Of a stretch of DNA of 44,786 nucleotides, positions 1-8,001 are shown one piece after another. Origin of the DNA: an uncultured Clostridia bacterium. Its GTDB lineage: Bacteria > Bacillota > Clostridia > Oscillospirales > Oscillospiraceae. The position numbers and the translations under genes were made by a program. The stretch spans positions 1 to 44,786 of the forward strand of contig CAMKFK010000010.1 in NCBI GenBank assembly GCA_946411835.1, given 5' to 3'. The notes under the pieces are model-generated. The model made no database searches. It saw nothing but the letters and a program-made list of their open reading frames with translations, and was not told where the DNA came from. How positions within the stretch are numbered: position 1 is the first letter of the stretch; each line of letters starts with the position of its first letter.

Positions 1-2
1 AG

Positions 3-2441
3 ATCAACGAGTTGGGCGATTACTTTACCGACGAGAACGGGCAGATCGTCATCGACAAGCTGAAGGACGGCTGGTACCGCGTGACCGAGCTGGAGCCTGC
101 CGCCGGTTACGCTATCAAGGAGCCTGCGACACAGGAGTTCTACCTCAAGGCGGGCGAAAGCAAGACCGTCACCTTTGAAAATGTCCCGCTTTCCGCACTG
201 GTTGTCTACAAGTTTGACAGCGTAACGGGCGAGGCGGTGAAAAACGCCGTGTTTCAGGTGAAGTACCTCGCCGGAACCTCTGGCACGGGCGGCACGGTCA
301 TCGGCACCTATAAGACCGGCGTGAACGGCAGCTTCACGGTAACGGGACTGAAAGCAGGAACTTACGTTGTCGATGAACTCGCCAGCGACAGCGGACACGT
401 CATCGACACCGCACCGCAGACGGCGTTCATCAGCGGCGATCCGCAGAGCGTCGTGCAGTTGTATTTCGGTAACACGCCCAAGGGCAATGTACTTGTCAAG
501 AAGGTTGACGCCGCCAACGGCAAGCCGCTCTCCGACGTGGAGTTCCTGGTCACGACGGCGGACGGCACGGTGCTTGGCGACGCCAACGGCAAATACGTTA
601 CCGATTTCGCAGGCAGCTTTACCTTGGACGGTCTCGCGCCCGGAACCGCCGTTGTGGTCAGGGAAACCCGCGCCAAGGAGGGCTACGTTCTCGACGACAC
701 CCCACAGACCGCGCAGATCAAGGCGGGCAAGACCGTAACGCTGGAGTTTCGCAACGCGCCCAAAGGAAGCCTCATTATTATAAAGAAGGACGCCGTGACC
801 GGCGCGCCGCTCAAGGGTGTGACCTTCCGCGTCATCGCCTCGGACGGGCGCTTTGTCGCCAACGAGGGCGGCAAGGTGTCCTCAAATGGGCTTTTTAAGA
901 CCGACGCCGACGGGCAGATCATCCTGACGGGGCTGACGCTCGACACATACGTCGTCACCGAGATTGAGACGATCCCCGGCTATGTCCTCGACGCCGACCC
1001 GCAGACCGTCGTGGTAAACGCCGACGACGCGCAGACGCTCACGTTCACGAATCCGCCGGAGGGCGGACTGGTCATCACCAAGTCTGACGAGGGCACGGGC
1101 GAGCGTATTTCCGGCGTCAAGTTCGAGATTCGCAAGCAGAACGGCGAGATCATCGGGCAGTACACCACCGACCGCAACGGCGTGATCCGTCTCCCGCGGC
1201 TCACGAAGGGCTGGTACGTTGTCACTGAGCTGAAAGCCGCCTCCGGCTACAAACTCGACGCCACGCCGCAGAGCGTGGAGGTCAAGGACGGTCAGACGGC
1301 GACGCTGGAGCTGACGAACGAACGCTACAGCAGCATTTCCATCCACAAGACCGACGCCGTGACCGGCGAGGGTATCTACGGCGTGACCTTCATGGTCTAC
1401 AACAGCGCCAAGCGCCCCGTCGAACAGCTTGTCACCGACCAGGACGGCTACGCGCGGACGGAGACGGAGCTGAGCGCGGGACGCTACTATGTGCGCGAGA
1501 TTCAACCCGCAGACGGTTATCTGGCGGATACGCAGTACAAGAGCGTCACGCTCAGGACGGGCAAGGAGAGCGTGATCGAGTGGGAGAACACGCCCATCAC
1601 GGGTCAGATCATGGTTTACAAGTACGCCGCCGAATACAACGCCGTGACCGGCACGGAACCCGGAACGCCGCTCTCCGGCGCGGTCTATGAGATCGTGGAC
1701 GTCCGCACCGGCAAGGTGGTGGACAACATCGCAACCGACGTGCGCGGCGTGGCGGCGTCCAAGCCGCTGCCGCTCAAGCGGTATCAGGTGAAGGAAGTCA
1801 CCGCGCCGACCTACTGGCAGGTGGATAGCACCGTGCATGACGTGACACTGGAGTTCGCGGGGCAGATCATCAAGATTTCGTCCTACGACAAGCCTGCGCA
1901 GCTCGGCGTCACGCTGAACAAGACGGGGCTGAAGGAAGTGCTCGCAGGAAACAAAATGACATACACCTTCACCGTGGCGAACACCTCCAACGTGCCGCTG
2001 ACCGGCTTCTACTTCCACGACAAGTTGCCCTATGACGTGACGGGCGCGAGCGTGCTCACGACGGGCACCTACAGCGCGCGGCTCAATTACCGCATCCTCT
2101 ACAAAACGAACCTGAACGACTACCGCGTGCTGGCGTCCAACCTGCTGACGACCAACAATTACGCCTTCCAGCTGACCGGACTGCCGCTCATGGCGGGCGA
2201 GGTCGTGACGGATGTCTACTTTGACTTCGGTACAGTCCCTGCGGGCTTCCAGAGTATCGCCAAGCCCACGCTGACAGTCTCCGTCAGTCCACAGGCGGTC
2301 AACGGCTATCAGGTCATCAACCGCACCGACGCGGGCGGGATGTACGCCGGAACATGGCAGACAGCCAACGCGAGCTGGGTCACCATCGTGCGCAATCTGA
2401 CGCCGGTGAAACCGAAGACGCTGCCGAAAACGGGATACTAA
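3..2441 (+). CDS. SpaA/Cna_B-repeat surface protein, 5'-partial, ending LPKTGY
   Basis: Three in-frame codons precede the first possible TTG, which reads as Leu, so the gene begins upstream of the window. At least six tandem beta-sandwich repeats of the Cna_B/SpaA (prealbumin-like) type are visible. Each has an early Lys (e.g. VYKFDSVTG, ITKSDEGTG), a mid-domain acidic residue (YVVDEL, YVVTEI, YYVREI) and a closing Asn (TFEN, YFGN, EFRN, TFTN, EWEN), the residues expected to form intramolecular isopeptide bonds. A DUF11-like region follows (TYTFTVANTSNVPLTG). The protein stops straight after LPKTGY with no hydrophobic segment or charged tail, so classical sortase anchoring is doubtful. By context it is a surface adhesin or pilus-like component of the conjugative element, preceding the transfer genes. 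Family is clear, function inferred. Confidence 0.9.
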   Translation: MNELGDYFTDENGQIVIDKLKDGWYRVTELEPAAGYAIKEPATQEFYLKAGESKTVTFENVPLSALVVYKFDSVTGEAVKNAVFQVKYLAGTSGTGGTVIGTYKTGVNGSFTVTGLKAGTYVVDELASDSGHVIDTAPQTAFISGDPQSVVQLYFGNTPKGNVLVKKVDAANGKPLSDVEFLVTTADGTVLGDANGKYVTDFAGSFTLDGLAPGTAVVVRETRAKEGYVLDDTPQTAQIKAGKTVTLEFRNAPKGSLIIIKKDAVTGAPLKGVTFRVIASDGRFVANEGGKVSSNGLFKTDADGQIILTGLTLDTYVVTEIETIPGYVLDADPQTVVVNADDAQTLTFTNPPEGGLVITKSDEGTGERISGVKFEIRKQNGEIIGQYTTDRNGVIRLPRLTKGWYVVTELKAASGYKLDATPQSVEVKDGQTATLELTNERYSSISIHKTDAVTGEGIYGVTFMVYNSAKRPVEQLVTDQDGYARTETELSAGRYYVREIQPADGYLADTQYKSVTLRTGKESVIEWENTPITGQIMVYKYAAEYNAVTGTEPGTPLSGAVYEIVDVRTGKVVDNIATDVRGVAASKPLPLKRYQVKEVTAPTYWQVDSTVHDVTLEFAGQIIKISSYDKPAQLGVTLNKTGLKEVLAGNKMTYTFTVANTSNVPLTGFYFHDKLPYDVTGASVLTTGTYSARLNYRILYKTNLNDYRVLASNLLTTNNYAFQLTGLPLMAGEVVTDVYFDFGTVPAGFQSIAKPTLTVSVSPQAVNGYQVINRTDAGGMYAGTWQTANASWVTIVRNLTPVKPKTLPKTGY

Positions 2442-2449
2442 ACGAAAAC

Positions 2450-2470
2450 AGGCGGGCATTTCGCCCGCCT
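2450..2470. terminator. Bidirectional hairpin between convergent genes
   Basis: An 8-bp stem (AGGCGGGC paired with GCCCGCCT, loop ATTTC) lies 9 bases after the surface-protein stop codon. Read on the minus strand the stem is followed by GTTTTCGTTT, which fits an intrinsic terminator for the 38-codon minus-strand gene. Read on the plus strand there is no clear T run. Confidence 0.6.
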
Positions 2471-2479
2471 GTACCATTA

Positions 2480-2596
2480 TCAATAACGCTGTTCGGCCAG
2501 AAGCTCGAAGAAGAAAACGGTAGATTGCTCGTCCTGATTCTCGTCCGGCTTCCGTCCCGAAATAGCCCAATCGGTATATTTCTCGTTTTCTTCCAT
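2480..2596 (-). CDS. Small 38-aa acidic protein, unknown function
   Basis: Translation starts MEENEKYTDWAISGRKP and ends FFFELLAEQRY. Three signals support a real gene: a Shine-Dalgarno GGGAGGG 8 bases before the ATG, a near-consensus promoter upstream (TTGACC, 17-bp spacer, TATACT), and a hairpin with a T-rich tail directly downstream. It lies antisense to the main direction, between the surface protein and the VirB2-like gene. No family is recognised. It is polar and acidic with a Phe-rich stretch near the C-terminus, has no membrane segment and no obvious HTH. A regulator or accessory factor of the transfer operon is possible but unproven. Confidence 0.62.
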   Translation of the reverse strand: MEENEKYTDWAISGRKPDENQDEQSTVFFFELLAEQRY

Positions 2597-2629
2597 GCTG
2601 TCCGCCCTCCCATCACACAACTGAAAAGC

Positions 2630-2658
2630 AGTATAGCAGACGCTATATGATGGGTCAA
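2630..2658 (-). promoter_or_regulatory. Minus-strand sigma-A-type promoter of the 38-aa gene
   Basis: Read on the minus strand: -35 TTGACC (2658-2653), 17-bp spacer, -10 TATACT (2635-2630). The ATG of the small gene lies at 2596, leaving a short 5' UTR that contains its GGGAGGG ribosome-binding site. Confidence 0.65.
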
Positions 2659-2743
2659 GCGGTGGACAGGCACAAGAAAACACGCAAAATCTTGTTTGAA
2701 ATGGGGATTGACAAACGCAAAACCCCTGTTATGGAGGTACCAA

Positions 2744-3085
2744 GTGAAAAAGACATTCAGCATTTATCTCTCCTGCCTCGCCCTGCTGCTTCTGACAGCG
2801 GTGCTGACGCTGCCCGCCTGTGCCGTGGACGATATGTGGACGGTGGCAAAGAGCATCATCGTGGACGTCTACGGCAAGATCGTCAGCATCAGCACAGTGC
2901 TGGCGGGTCTGATGTCCGCCATTGCCGTCATCGGCGCGAAAATGGCGAGCAACCAGCCGAAATCCGATCAGGCGTGGGACTGGCTCAAGCGCATCTGGCT
3001 GGCGTGGGCGGTCATCAACGGCATCGGCGCGTTCATCGCCTACGTCGCGCCGCTGTTCAACGGGCTTGCGACGCTGGAGCCATAA
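2744..3085 (+). CDS. VirB2-like small membrane protein (putative conjugative pilin)
   Basis: 113 residues from a GTG start chosen because GGAGG sits 6 bases upstream. An upstream in-frame ATG at 2696 would extend the protein, but lacks such a site and would precede the signal sequence. The N-terminus is a signal peptide (KK, then a long hydrophobic stretch ending LPACA). Two further hydrophobic helices follow (around residues 40-58 and 82-106) with a short polar loop KMASNQPKSD between them. Small size, signal peptide and two helices match VirB2/TrbC-type pilins, and its place directly before a TrbL-like gene supports a role as the secretion-channel pilin-like subunit. The LPAC sequence could alternatively be a lipobox. 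Confidence 0.7.
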   Translation: MKKTFSIYLSCLALLLLTAVLTLPACAVDDMWTVAKSIIVDVYGKIVSISTVLAGLMSAIAVIGAKMASNQPKSDQAWDWLKRIWLAWAVINGIGAFIAYVAPLFNGLATLEP

Positions 3086-3106
3086 CGCGGAGGGGAGGCG
3101 ACCGTC

Positions 3107-5167
3107 TTGCTGGAACTGCTGTTTCAGGGCTTCTTCGAGTGGGTCTACGGCATGATCCTTGAGATGTGGGAATACTTCTCCGGCAGCCTCCTTGACCTCA
3201 TGAGCATGGACTTCGCCTATCTGCAAACGCACATCCCCGTGCTGCCCGTGATCCGCCAGAGTATGCTGGCGGTCGGCTGGGCGCTGCTGATCGGCAACCT
3301 CGTCTTTCAGGCGCTGCGCGGTATGCTGAGCGGCATCGGCTTCGAGGCGGAAGACCCGAAGCTGCTGTTTGCGCGCACCTTCGTGTTCTCGTTCCTCCTG
3401 CTGGCAAGCCCACAGATCTGCGAGCTGTGCCTCAACATGACGGCGACGGTCATCCACATCATGGAGCTGCCTACGGCGGTGAACATCGACATCATACAGG
3501 AGAGCGTCTTTGATGGGCTTGCCTGCGCATGGCTGCTGGTGTTCCTCTGCGGGATCATCGTCATGTTCCAGTCGTTCAAGCTGATTTTTGAGATGGCGGA
3601 GCGATACGTCATCCTCGCCGTCCTGACAATTTGCGCGCCGCTGGCGTTCGGCGTGGGCGGCAGCAGGAGTACGAGCGATATCTTCTCCGGCTGGTGCAGG
3701 ATGTACGGCTCCATGTGCCTGCTCATGGTGCTGAACGTGGTGTTCGTGAAGATGCTGCTCTCGGTGCTGTCCACCGTGCCGACCGGACTGGCGGTGCTTC
3801 CGTGGATGGTGCTGGTGGTCTCCATCGTCAAGGTGGCGAAGAAAGCGGACACCATTGTGGCACGCATCGGGCTGAGTCCCGCCATCACCGGCGATTCTCT
3901 GGGACGCACGCTGCCCGGAATGCTGGGCTACATGGTGCTGCACACGGCTGTCAGCCACGCGGCGCAGTCCGCTATCCGAACCGCTGCCAAGAGCGGGAAG
4001 ACATCAGGCTCCGGCGCGCAGGGTACGAAGCAAAGCGCGGGAGGCAGTAACCCTCATACCGCGCAGAATAGCACAGGCAAGGCAAACGCGCCCCGACAGG
4101 AGCAGACGCGCCGCAAGCAGTCGGCAAACACCGGGCGGCAGGGCGCGTCTCCCGTGAAGCCGGTCACAGTCTCCGCAGAGGATTTCGATGACACGGTCAA
4201 ATCCACGCCGCAGCGGGAGCAGCCGACGCATTTTGCCACGGCAGGAACAACAACCGACCGGCAAACAACACGGCAGGAACACACCTCCACAACGGCAAAA
4301 GCGCCGGTGGAAAGATCTCCGACGCCTCCCTCCGGCACGGCAGGTACATCCGCCACGCGGAAAACCGCAAGACCGGACACGAAGGAAACGAGCGGCGCGA
4401 CCGGTGCGTCTCCTCGTGCAGTTCAGCCGCCGCAGCGCACGGCACGGCAGGAAGGCAGCGTTTCCGCGCAGCAGAAGGCTACGGAAAGAACGACCGCGCA
4501 ACCCCCGCGCTCCGGCACGGCAGGAATGGGCGAGGCGGCGAAATGCGGCGGCGTCAAGAATCAGGAAGAACGGCACAGCAGGAATACGCACACTCTGACA
4601 CAGAAAGAAGCCCGTTCCAATGAGACAACGTCCGCCCGAACGGCACGGCAGGAACAGCGCCTTTCCATGACGGAAACACAGCGGCAAAAGTCGGACAACC
4701 ATCAACCGGTCAACGGCGCGGCAGGAACAGAGCGCGGAACAGGACAAACCCGACTGTCTATGAGAGAGGCGGCAAACGGAAGCGGTCAGACCAAATCACC
4801 TACGATGCAGCCTCCCGCAAAAACACCAGCCTCGGCTCCGGCACGACAGGAACAAAATCCTGCTCCAACGGTCACGCCAACCACCAAACCACAGGCGCAG
4901 AGGACACAGAACGGCATAGCAGGAACGTCAACCCGCCAGACCATGCGAGAAAACGCGATTAATCCGACGGAAGCGAAGCACACCGCACCGGCACAGCAGG
5001 AAAAGCGGCGTGACCCCGCGCGGAAACCGCAGACCAGTGCGCCGACGCAATCCGGCATAGCAGGAACGGCGGCGCAGGAAAACCCGGCAAAAGCCGCGGG
5101 AAGCAAAACCGCCTCGCGCAAGAGCGCGCCGAAGAAGGGAGAACGGAAGAAACGTGGAAAACCGTGA
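3107..5167 (+). CDS. TrbL/VirB6-like conjugal transfer membrane protein with long low-complexity tail
   Basis: Starts at TTG after GGAGGGGAGG. The first ~265 residues hold about six membrane helices (e.g. around LAVGWALLIGNLVFQ, FVFSFLLLASP, WLLVFLCGIIVMF, LMVLNVVFVKML, PWMVLVVSIVKVA), the architecture of TrbL/VirB6 inner-membrane channel subunits. From about residue 300 to 686 it becomes a hydrophilic Thr/Gln/Arg/Ala-rich tail ending in a Lys/Arg cluster. Such long soluble tails are known in extended VirB6 proteins. The tail DNA carries a recurrent short repeat read in different frames, annotated separately. Its 3' end overlaps the next gene by 14 nt, so the two are probably translationally coupled. 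Confidence 0.8.
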   Translation: MLELLFQGFFEWVYGMILEMWEYFSGSLLDLMSMDFAYLQTHIPVLPVIRQSMLAVGWALLIGNLVFQALRGMLSGIGFEAEDPKLLFARTFVFSFLLLASPQICELCLNMTATVIHIMELPTAVNIDIIQESVFDGLACAWLLVFLCGIIVMFQSFKLIFEMAERYVILAVLTICAPLAFGVGGSRSTSDIFSGWCRMYGSMCLLMVLNVVFVKMLLSVLSTVPTGLAVLPWMVLVVSIVKVAKKADTIVARIGLSPAITGDSLGRTLPGMLGYMVLHTAVSHAAQSAIRTAAKSGKTSGSGAQGTKQSAGGSNPHTAQNSTGKANAPRQEQTRRKQSANTGRQGASPVKPVTVSAEDFDDTVKSTPQREQPTHFATAGTTTDRQTTRQEHTSTTAKAPVERSPTPPSGTAGTSATRKTARPDTKETSGATGASPRAVQPPQRTARQEGSVSAQQKATERTTAQPPRSGTAGMGEAAKCGGVKNQEERHSRNTHTLTQKEARSNETTSARTARQEQRLSMTETQRQKSDNHQPVNGAAGTERGTGQTRLSMREAANGSGQTKSPTMQPPAKTPASAPARQEQNPAPTVTPTTKPQAQRTQNGIAGTSTRQTMRENAINPTEAKHTAPAQQEKRRDPARKPQTSAPTQSGIAGTAAQENPAKAAGSKTASRKSAPKKGERKKRGKP
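4091..5067 (+). repeat. Dispersed ~14-nt repeat (GGCACGGCAGGAAC) in the TrbL-like tail
   Basis: Thirteen copies or near copies of GGCAyrGCAGGAAC have their CAGGA core at 4097, 4242, 4274, 4341 (CAGGT), 4448, 4521, 4579, 4649, 4722, 4847, 4920, 4997 and 5061. Many intervals are 58-77 nt and some are near multiples of that. The same DNA word encodes G-T-A-G-T in one frame, A-R-Q-E in a second and R-H-S-R-N (at 4571) in a third, so the nucleotide sequence is more conserved than the peptide. Confidence 0.75.
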
Positions 5168-6347
5168 GACGTGGAACCTGCTCTCTTTGGCGCTATGCTG
5201 CGTCGCCGTAATCGTCATAACCGTCATGCTCATTTTCGCTGCCGTTCCGAGTATCTTCTTCGGCTTCCAATCCTCCCATCACGACGGTGTAACGCGCATG
5301 ACGCGGCTCGCGTCTAGCATTGGCACGGTCTGCGTGAGCCTCAACGAGTTTGAGCGCACGGTGATCGACGCAATCGTGACGAGCATCGCGGCTTCGTATG
5401 AGGAGCAGGGCGTCGCCATCGACCGCATCGAGGTCGATAGCCGATTCGACGAGGAGAGCCTGCAATGGTTCACTGCTATCAACTCCGCCGCCCACGCCCA
5501 GAATCTGGAGGAGCTGTCCGTGGACGAAATCCGTGAGCTCTGCGAAGCGCGGCTTTCGTATTCGTACTCGCTGCTGGGCGAGGATACGGTCACGCTCCGC
5601 GTCGAGATCGACAAGCTCGACCCCGATGAATGGATGGAAAAGCTGGGCTTTACCGATGACGCGAGGATATGGGCGGGCGCGCTGTTCGAGGTGTATTCCG
5701 AAAGCGACGCCATGAACAGGTACGGAGCGAGGTTTGCCGCAACGGATTACAGCGGCGACAGCGGCTATAGTGGCGAGGCAGAGCACGGACATAGCTACGG
5801 CAACGACATCGACACATCAGACTTCCTCGACCCCGGCACAAAAAACGCCCACGACCTCGCCGCTTACGCGGTACAGGCGTGGGAGAACAACTGGGGCTAT
5901 GTCTGGGGTACGTTCGGCAATGTGCTGACGCCCTCGCTGCTGGACTACAAGGCAAGGCAATATCCGGACGGCGTCGGCAGATACCGCGCGTTCATCGAAG
6001 CGCACTACCTCAACCGGCGCACGGCGGACTGCATCGGTCTGGTCAAAAGCTATGGCTGGTTCAACGCGGAAACGGGCGGGATCGACTACGGCTCCAACGG
6101 TATGCCGGATTACTCCGCGAATCAGATGTACCGCGATGCGCTTGCCAAGGGCGCGGCGCATGGAACGATTGCGGATATGCCGGAGATACCGGGTCTGGTG
6201 CTGTGGAAGGAAGGACACACCGGCATTTACATCGGTGGCGGCTATGCCATTGAAGCCATGAGCACGAGCAGAGGCGTGTGCAAGACAAAGGTGGACGGGC
6301 GCGGCTGGCAGGCATGGTACGAACTGCCGTATATCGACTACGGGTAG
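5154..6347 (+). CDS. Membrane-anchored NlpC/P60-type peptidoglycan hydrolase of the transfer apparatus
   Basis: 397 residues from a GTG that overlaps the TrbL-like gene. One N-terminal membrane helix (around residues 10-35) suggests a cell-wall-facing domain. A middle region of unclear fold (residues ~45-190) precedes a linker rich in Ser, Gly, Asp and Tyr. The C-terminal domain carries NlpC/P60 features: a catalytic Cys in DCIGL (about residue 293), His in GHTGIYIG (about residue 355), and the surrounding WGYVWGTFG and PGLVLWKEG. Such enzymes cut stem peptides and locally open the wall for the conjugation channel, as VirB1-like or CwlT-like proteins do. No SLT lysozyme domain is obvious, so it may have one hydrolase activity only. 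Confidence 0.8.
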   Translation: MENRETWNLLSLALCCVAVIVITVMLIFAAVPSIFFGFQSSHHDGVTRMTRLASSIGTVCVSLNEFERTVIDAIVTSIAASYEEQGVAIDRIEVDSRFDEESLQWFTAINSAAHAQNLEELSVDEIRELCEARLSYSYSLLGEDTVTLRVEIDKLDPDEWMEKLGFTDDARIWAGALFEVYSESDAMNRYGARFAATDYSGDSGYSGEAEHGHSYGNDIDTSDFLDPGTKNAHDLAAYAVQAWENNWGYVWGTFGNVLTPSLLDYKARQYPDGVGRYRAFIEAHYLNRRTADCIGLVKSYGWFNAETGGIDYGSNGMPDYSANQMYRDALAKGAAHGTIADMPEIPGLVLWKEGHTGIYIGGGYAIEAMSTSRGVCKTKVDGRGWQAWYELPYIDYG

Positions 6348-6357
6348 GAGCATCATC

Positions 6358-6630
6358 ATGAAAGTGAGAAAAATGCGATTGTTTCGGATAAAGCATCGAA
6401 TATCACTGGCTGAACTGGCTCGTTTCTGCGGCGTATCAGCACAGTATATCAGCGAAATCGAGCTGAATCCGGAACCGAAGCTGGGAAAGGAAGCAAGCGC
6501 CAGATTGATTGCCGCGTTTTCGTCAGTCGTTGAGGGGCGAAACCACGGGCTGATGTGCTTACAACAGGATTTTTTGAACTGCAAGGACACCCTGCTGGAT
6601 GCCGTGGAGGAAACGACCTATGAGCTATGA
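6358..6630 (+). CDS. XRE-family HTH DNA-binding protein
   Basis: A 90-residue protein whose first ~65 residues form a Cro/C1-type helix-turn-helix (IKHRISLAELARFCGVSAQYISEIE, helices 2 and 3 around LAELARFCGVS and AQYISEIE). The C-terminus is short and has no recognised effector domain. It starts 10 bases after the NlpC/P60 stop and overlaps the start of the PrgI-like gene, so it is co-transcribed with the transfer genes. This suits an autoregulator of the transfer operon, which is inference. Confidence 0.8.
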   Translation: MKVRKMRLFRIKHRISLAELARFCGVSAQYISEIELNPEPKLGKEASARLIAAFSSVVEGRNHGLMCLQQDFLNCKDTLLDAVEETTYEL

Positions 6631-6928
6631 CACCTATTACATCCCCGCCAACTTCACCGACGCGGGACGGGTGCTGGGACTTTTCGAGATCCGCAACCTG
6701 ATCGAAGCGGCGCTGTTGACGCTGCCAACGCTGTATCTCTGCCTATCCCGTCTCCCGTTCGCGATTTCGCAGCGTATCACCGTTTCTCTGGTGATCGTCG
6801 TCCCGCTCGCGGGCTTCGCTCTCATCGGCATCAACGACGACAGCCTGACGCGCTGGCTGAAAAGCTGGTGGGTCTGGCGAAAGCATCGACGCATCATGTT
6901 CCACCGAGGGGAGGTGAAACGGAAATGA
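6620..6928 (+). CDS. PrgI-family (VirB3-like) conjugal transfer membrane protein
   Basis: The start ATG at 6620 (MSYDTYYIPANF) is chosen because GGAGG lies ~10 bases upstream and the family begins with a similar Tyr/Pro-rich N-terminus. The 102 residues contain two membrane helices (LIEAALLTLPTLYLCL and ITVSLVIVVPLAGFALIGI) and a basic tail rich in Trp, Arg and Lys. PrgI proteins are the Gram-positive VirB3-like partners of VirB4 and sit just upstream of the VirB4 genes, as here. It overlaps the next gene by 4 nt (ATGA). Confidence 0.8.
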   Translation: MSYDTYYIPANFTDAGRVLGLFEIRNLIEAALLTLPTLYLCLSRLPFAISQRITVSLVIVVPLAGFALIGINDDSLTRWLKSWWVWRKHRRIMFHRGEVKRK

Positions 6929-7602
6929 CACTCAAGGAACTGCTGGTCGGAGGCGGCGTCAGAGGCGCAGGCGGCACAACAACGCTCTACACGGGAAGCA
7001 TCGAAGCGTGGCTGCCGATCAGAAACATCATCGACGGCGTGGTTGTTACAAAGGACAACCGCTTCGTCAAGATATTGGAGGTTCAGCCGGTCAACTTCGC
7101 GCTCAAGTCCGCGGACGACCAGCGCGACATCGTTGCCGCCTTTGCCGCGTATCTCAAGATCGCGCCGGATACCCTGCAAATCGAGGCGCGCACCCTGCCG
7201 CCCGATACGTCGGAGTACATCCGCCGGATGGAGGAATACGCGCGGAATGAAGAAAATGAGTTCTGCCGCGAGATGATCGAGGACAATATCCGCGAAATTG
7301 CGCGAGGCGTTGCTGCCGATGCGGTCAGGCACCGCTTTTTCCTCATCTTCCAGTATGAGGCGAATATGCGGGCCCGTCAAAACACCGTCAAGGCGATTGC
7401 CGAGCGGATGAACGAGGAAGCCGACACGGCGCGGCGTTACCTCGACGCCTGTGAGGTGGTGGTCATGGAGCCGCAGTACGCGGACAATTTCACGCTGAAG
7501 CTGCTCTATGAGATCCTGAACAAGCGCACCGGCCGCCGCGTGGCGCTGCCCGACGGCGTGTTCGACATGACCACCGTGATCCATGGGGTTTATGAGGAAT
7601 GA
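6925..7602 (+). CDS. TraC/VirB4 N-terminal-domain-like transfer protein
   Basis: 225 residues. The ATG at 6925 overlaps the PrgI-like stop and follows GGAGGTG. The segment WLPIRNIIDGVVVTKDNRF with VKILEV resembles the N-terminal domain of TraC/TrsE-type VirB4 proteins, which begin with such a 'DG-V-TKD-RYVKILEV' strand pair. There is no Walker motif, so it is not itself an ATPase. The following VirB4 has its own N-terminal region, which makes this a separate companion protein rather than a split piece of it. Probably cytoplasmic or membrane-associated at the channel base. The family assignment rests on motif recall. Confidence 0.6.
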   Translation: MTLKELLVGGGVRGAGGTTTLYTGSIEAWLPIRNIIDGVVVTKDNRFVKILEVQPVNFALKSADDQRDIVAAFAAYLKIAPDTLQIEARTLPPDTSEYIRRMEEYARNEENEFCREMIEDNIREIARGVAADAVRHRFFLIFQYEANMRARQNTVKAIAERMNEEADTARRYLDACEVVVMEPQYADNFTLKLLYEILNKRTGRRVALPDGVFDMTTVIHGVYEE

Positions 7603-7635
7603 CGCTCTGCCAAATCAGGGAGGCAGAGCGTCATT
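7598..7635. terminator. Perfect 14-bp inverted repeat between convergent genes
   Basis: AATGACGCTCTGCC (7598-7611) is exactly complementary to GGCAGAGCGTCATT (7622-7635), with a 10-nt loop. It includes the stop codon of the TraC-N-like gene and ends just before the toxin stop codon. Neither side has a clear T run, so it may act as a weak terminator, an RNA 3'-end stabiliser, or a boundary of the toxin-antitoxin cassette. Confidence 0.5.
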
Positions 7636-7638
7636 GCA

Positions 7639-8001
7639 TCATTCGTTGATTAGCCGATTCAGTTTTTTGTCAAAGGACAGCACGTTTTCACCGAGAAGCC
7701 TTGCGCGGGACACGAGCATTCCGTCAACGAAATCCACATTGCGGTCGGCGTAATAATTGAGCGCGCTTACGATGACTTCGGGATGCTGAATGGATACCTG
7801 ATCCAGCAAATGAACCAGAACGTCCCTGACCACGGAGCGTTCAACCTCATAATGACCGTGCAGAACGTAGACCACTTCTGCCAGAACAGACGGCAGCGTA
7901 TATGCTTTGCCGGATTCAATCTCTCGCTTCGCTATGGCAAGCATTTCTTCATTGTCGCCGAGCAGAAAGCGCAGCATGACATTGGCGTCGATCAAAGTCA
8001 T
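7639..8001 (-). CDS. PIN-domain toxin (VapC-like ribonuclease)
   Basis: 120 residues, the usual PIN toxin length. Acidic residues expected to bind Mg are visible: Asp in LIDANVMLRF near the N-terminus, Glu in LAEVVYVL, Asp in NVDFVDGMLVSRA, and Asp in LSFDKKLNRL. PIN toxins are endoribonucleases that cut specific tRNA or rRNA sites. It overlaps its antitoxin by 4 nt (ATGA), the usual type II coupling. The pair lies antisense within the transfer operon, between the TraC-N-like and VirB4 genes. Confidence 0.88.
   Translation of the reverse strand: MTLIDANVMLRFLLGDNEEMLAIAKREIESGKAYTLPSVLAEVVYVLHGHYEVERSVVRDVLVHLLDQVSIQHPEVIVSALNYYADRNVDFVDGMLVSRARLLGENVLSFDKKLNRLINE

Noticed and set aside
882-2570. 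562-codon open frame on the minus strand under the surface protein
   Set aside because: His/Arg/Val-rich shadow of a GC-rich repeat gene; no domain, no ribosome-binding site, and the plus-strand protein is convincing.
2708-2735. TTGACA with TATGGA as a promoter for the VirB2-like gene
   Set aside because: The -10 would overlap the ribosome-binding site and give no usable 5' end before the GTG at 2744.
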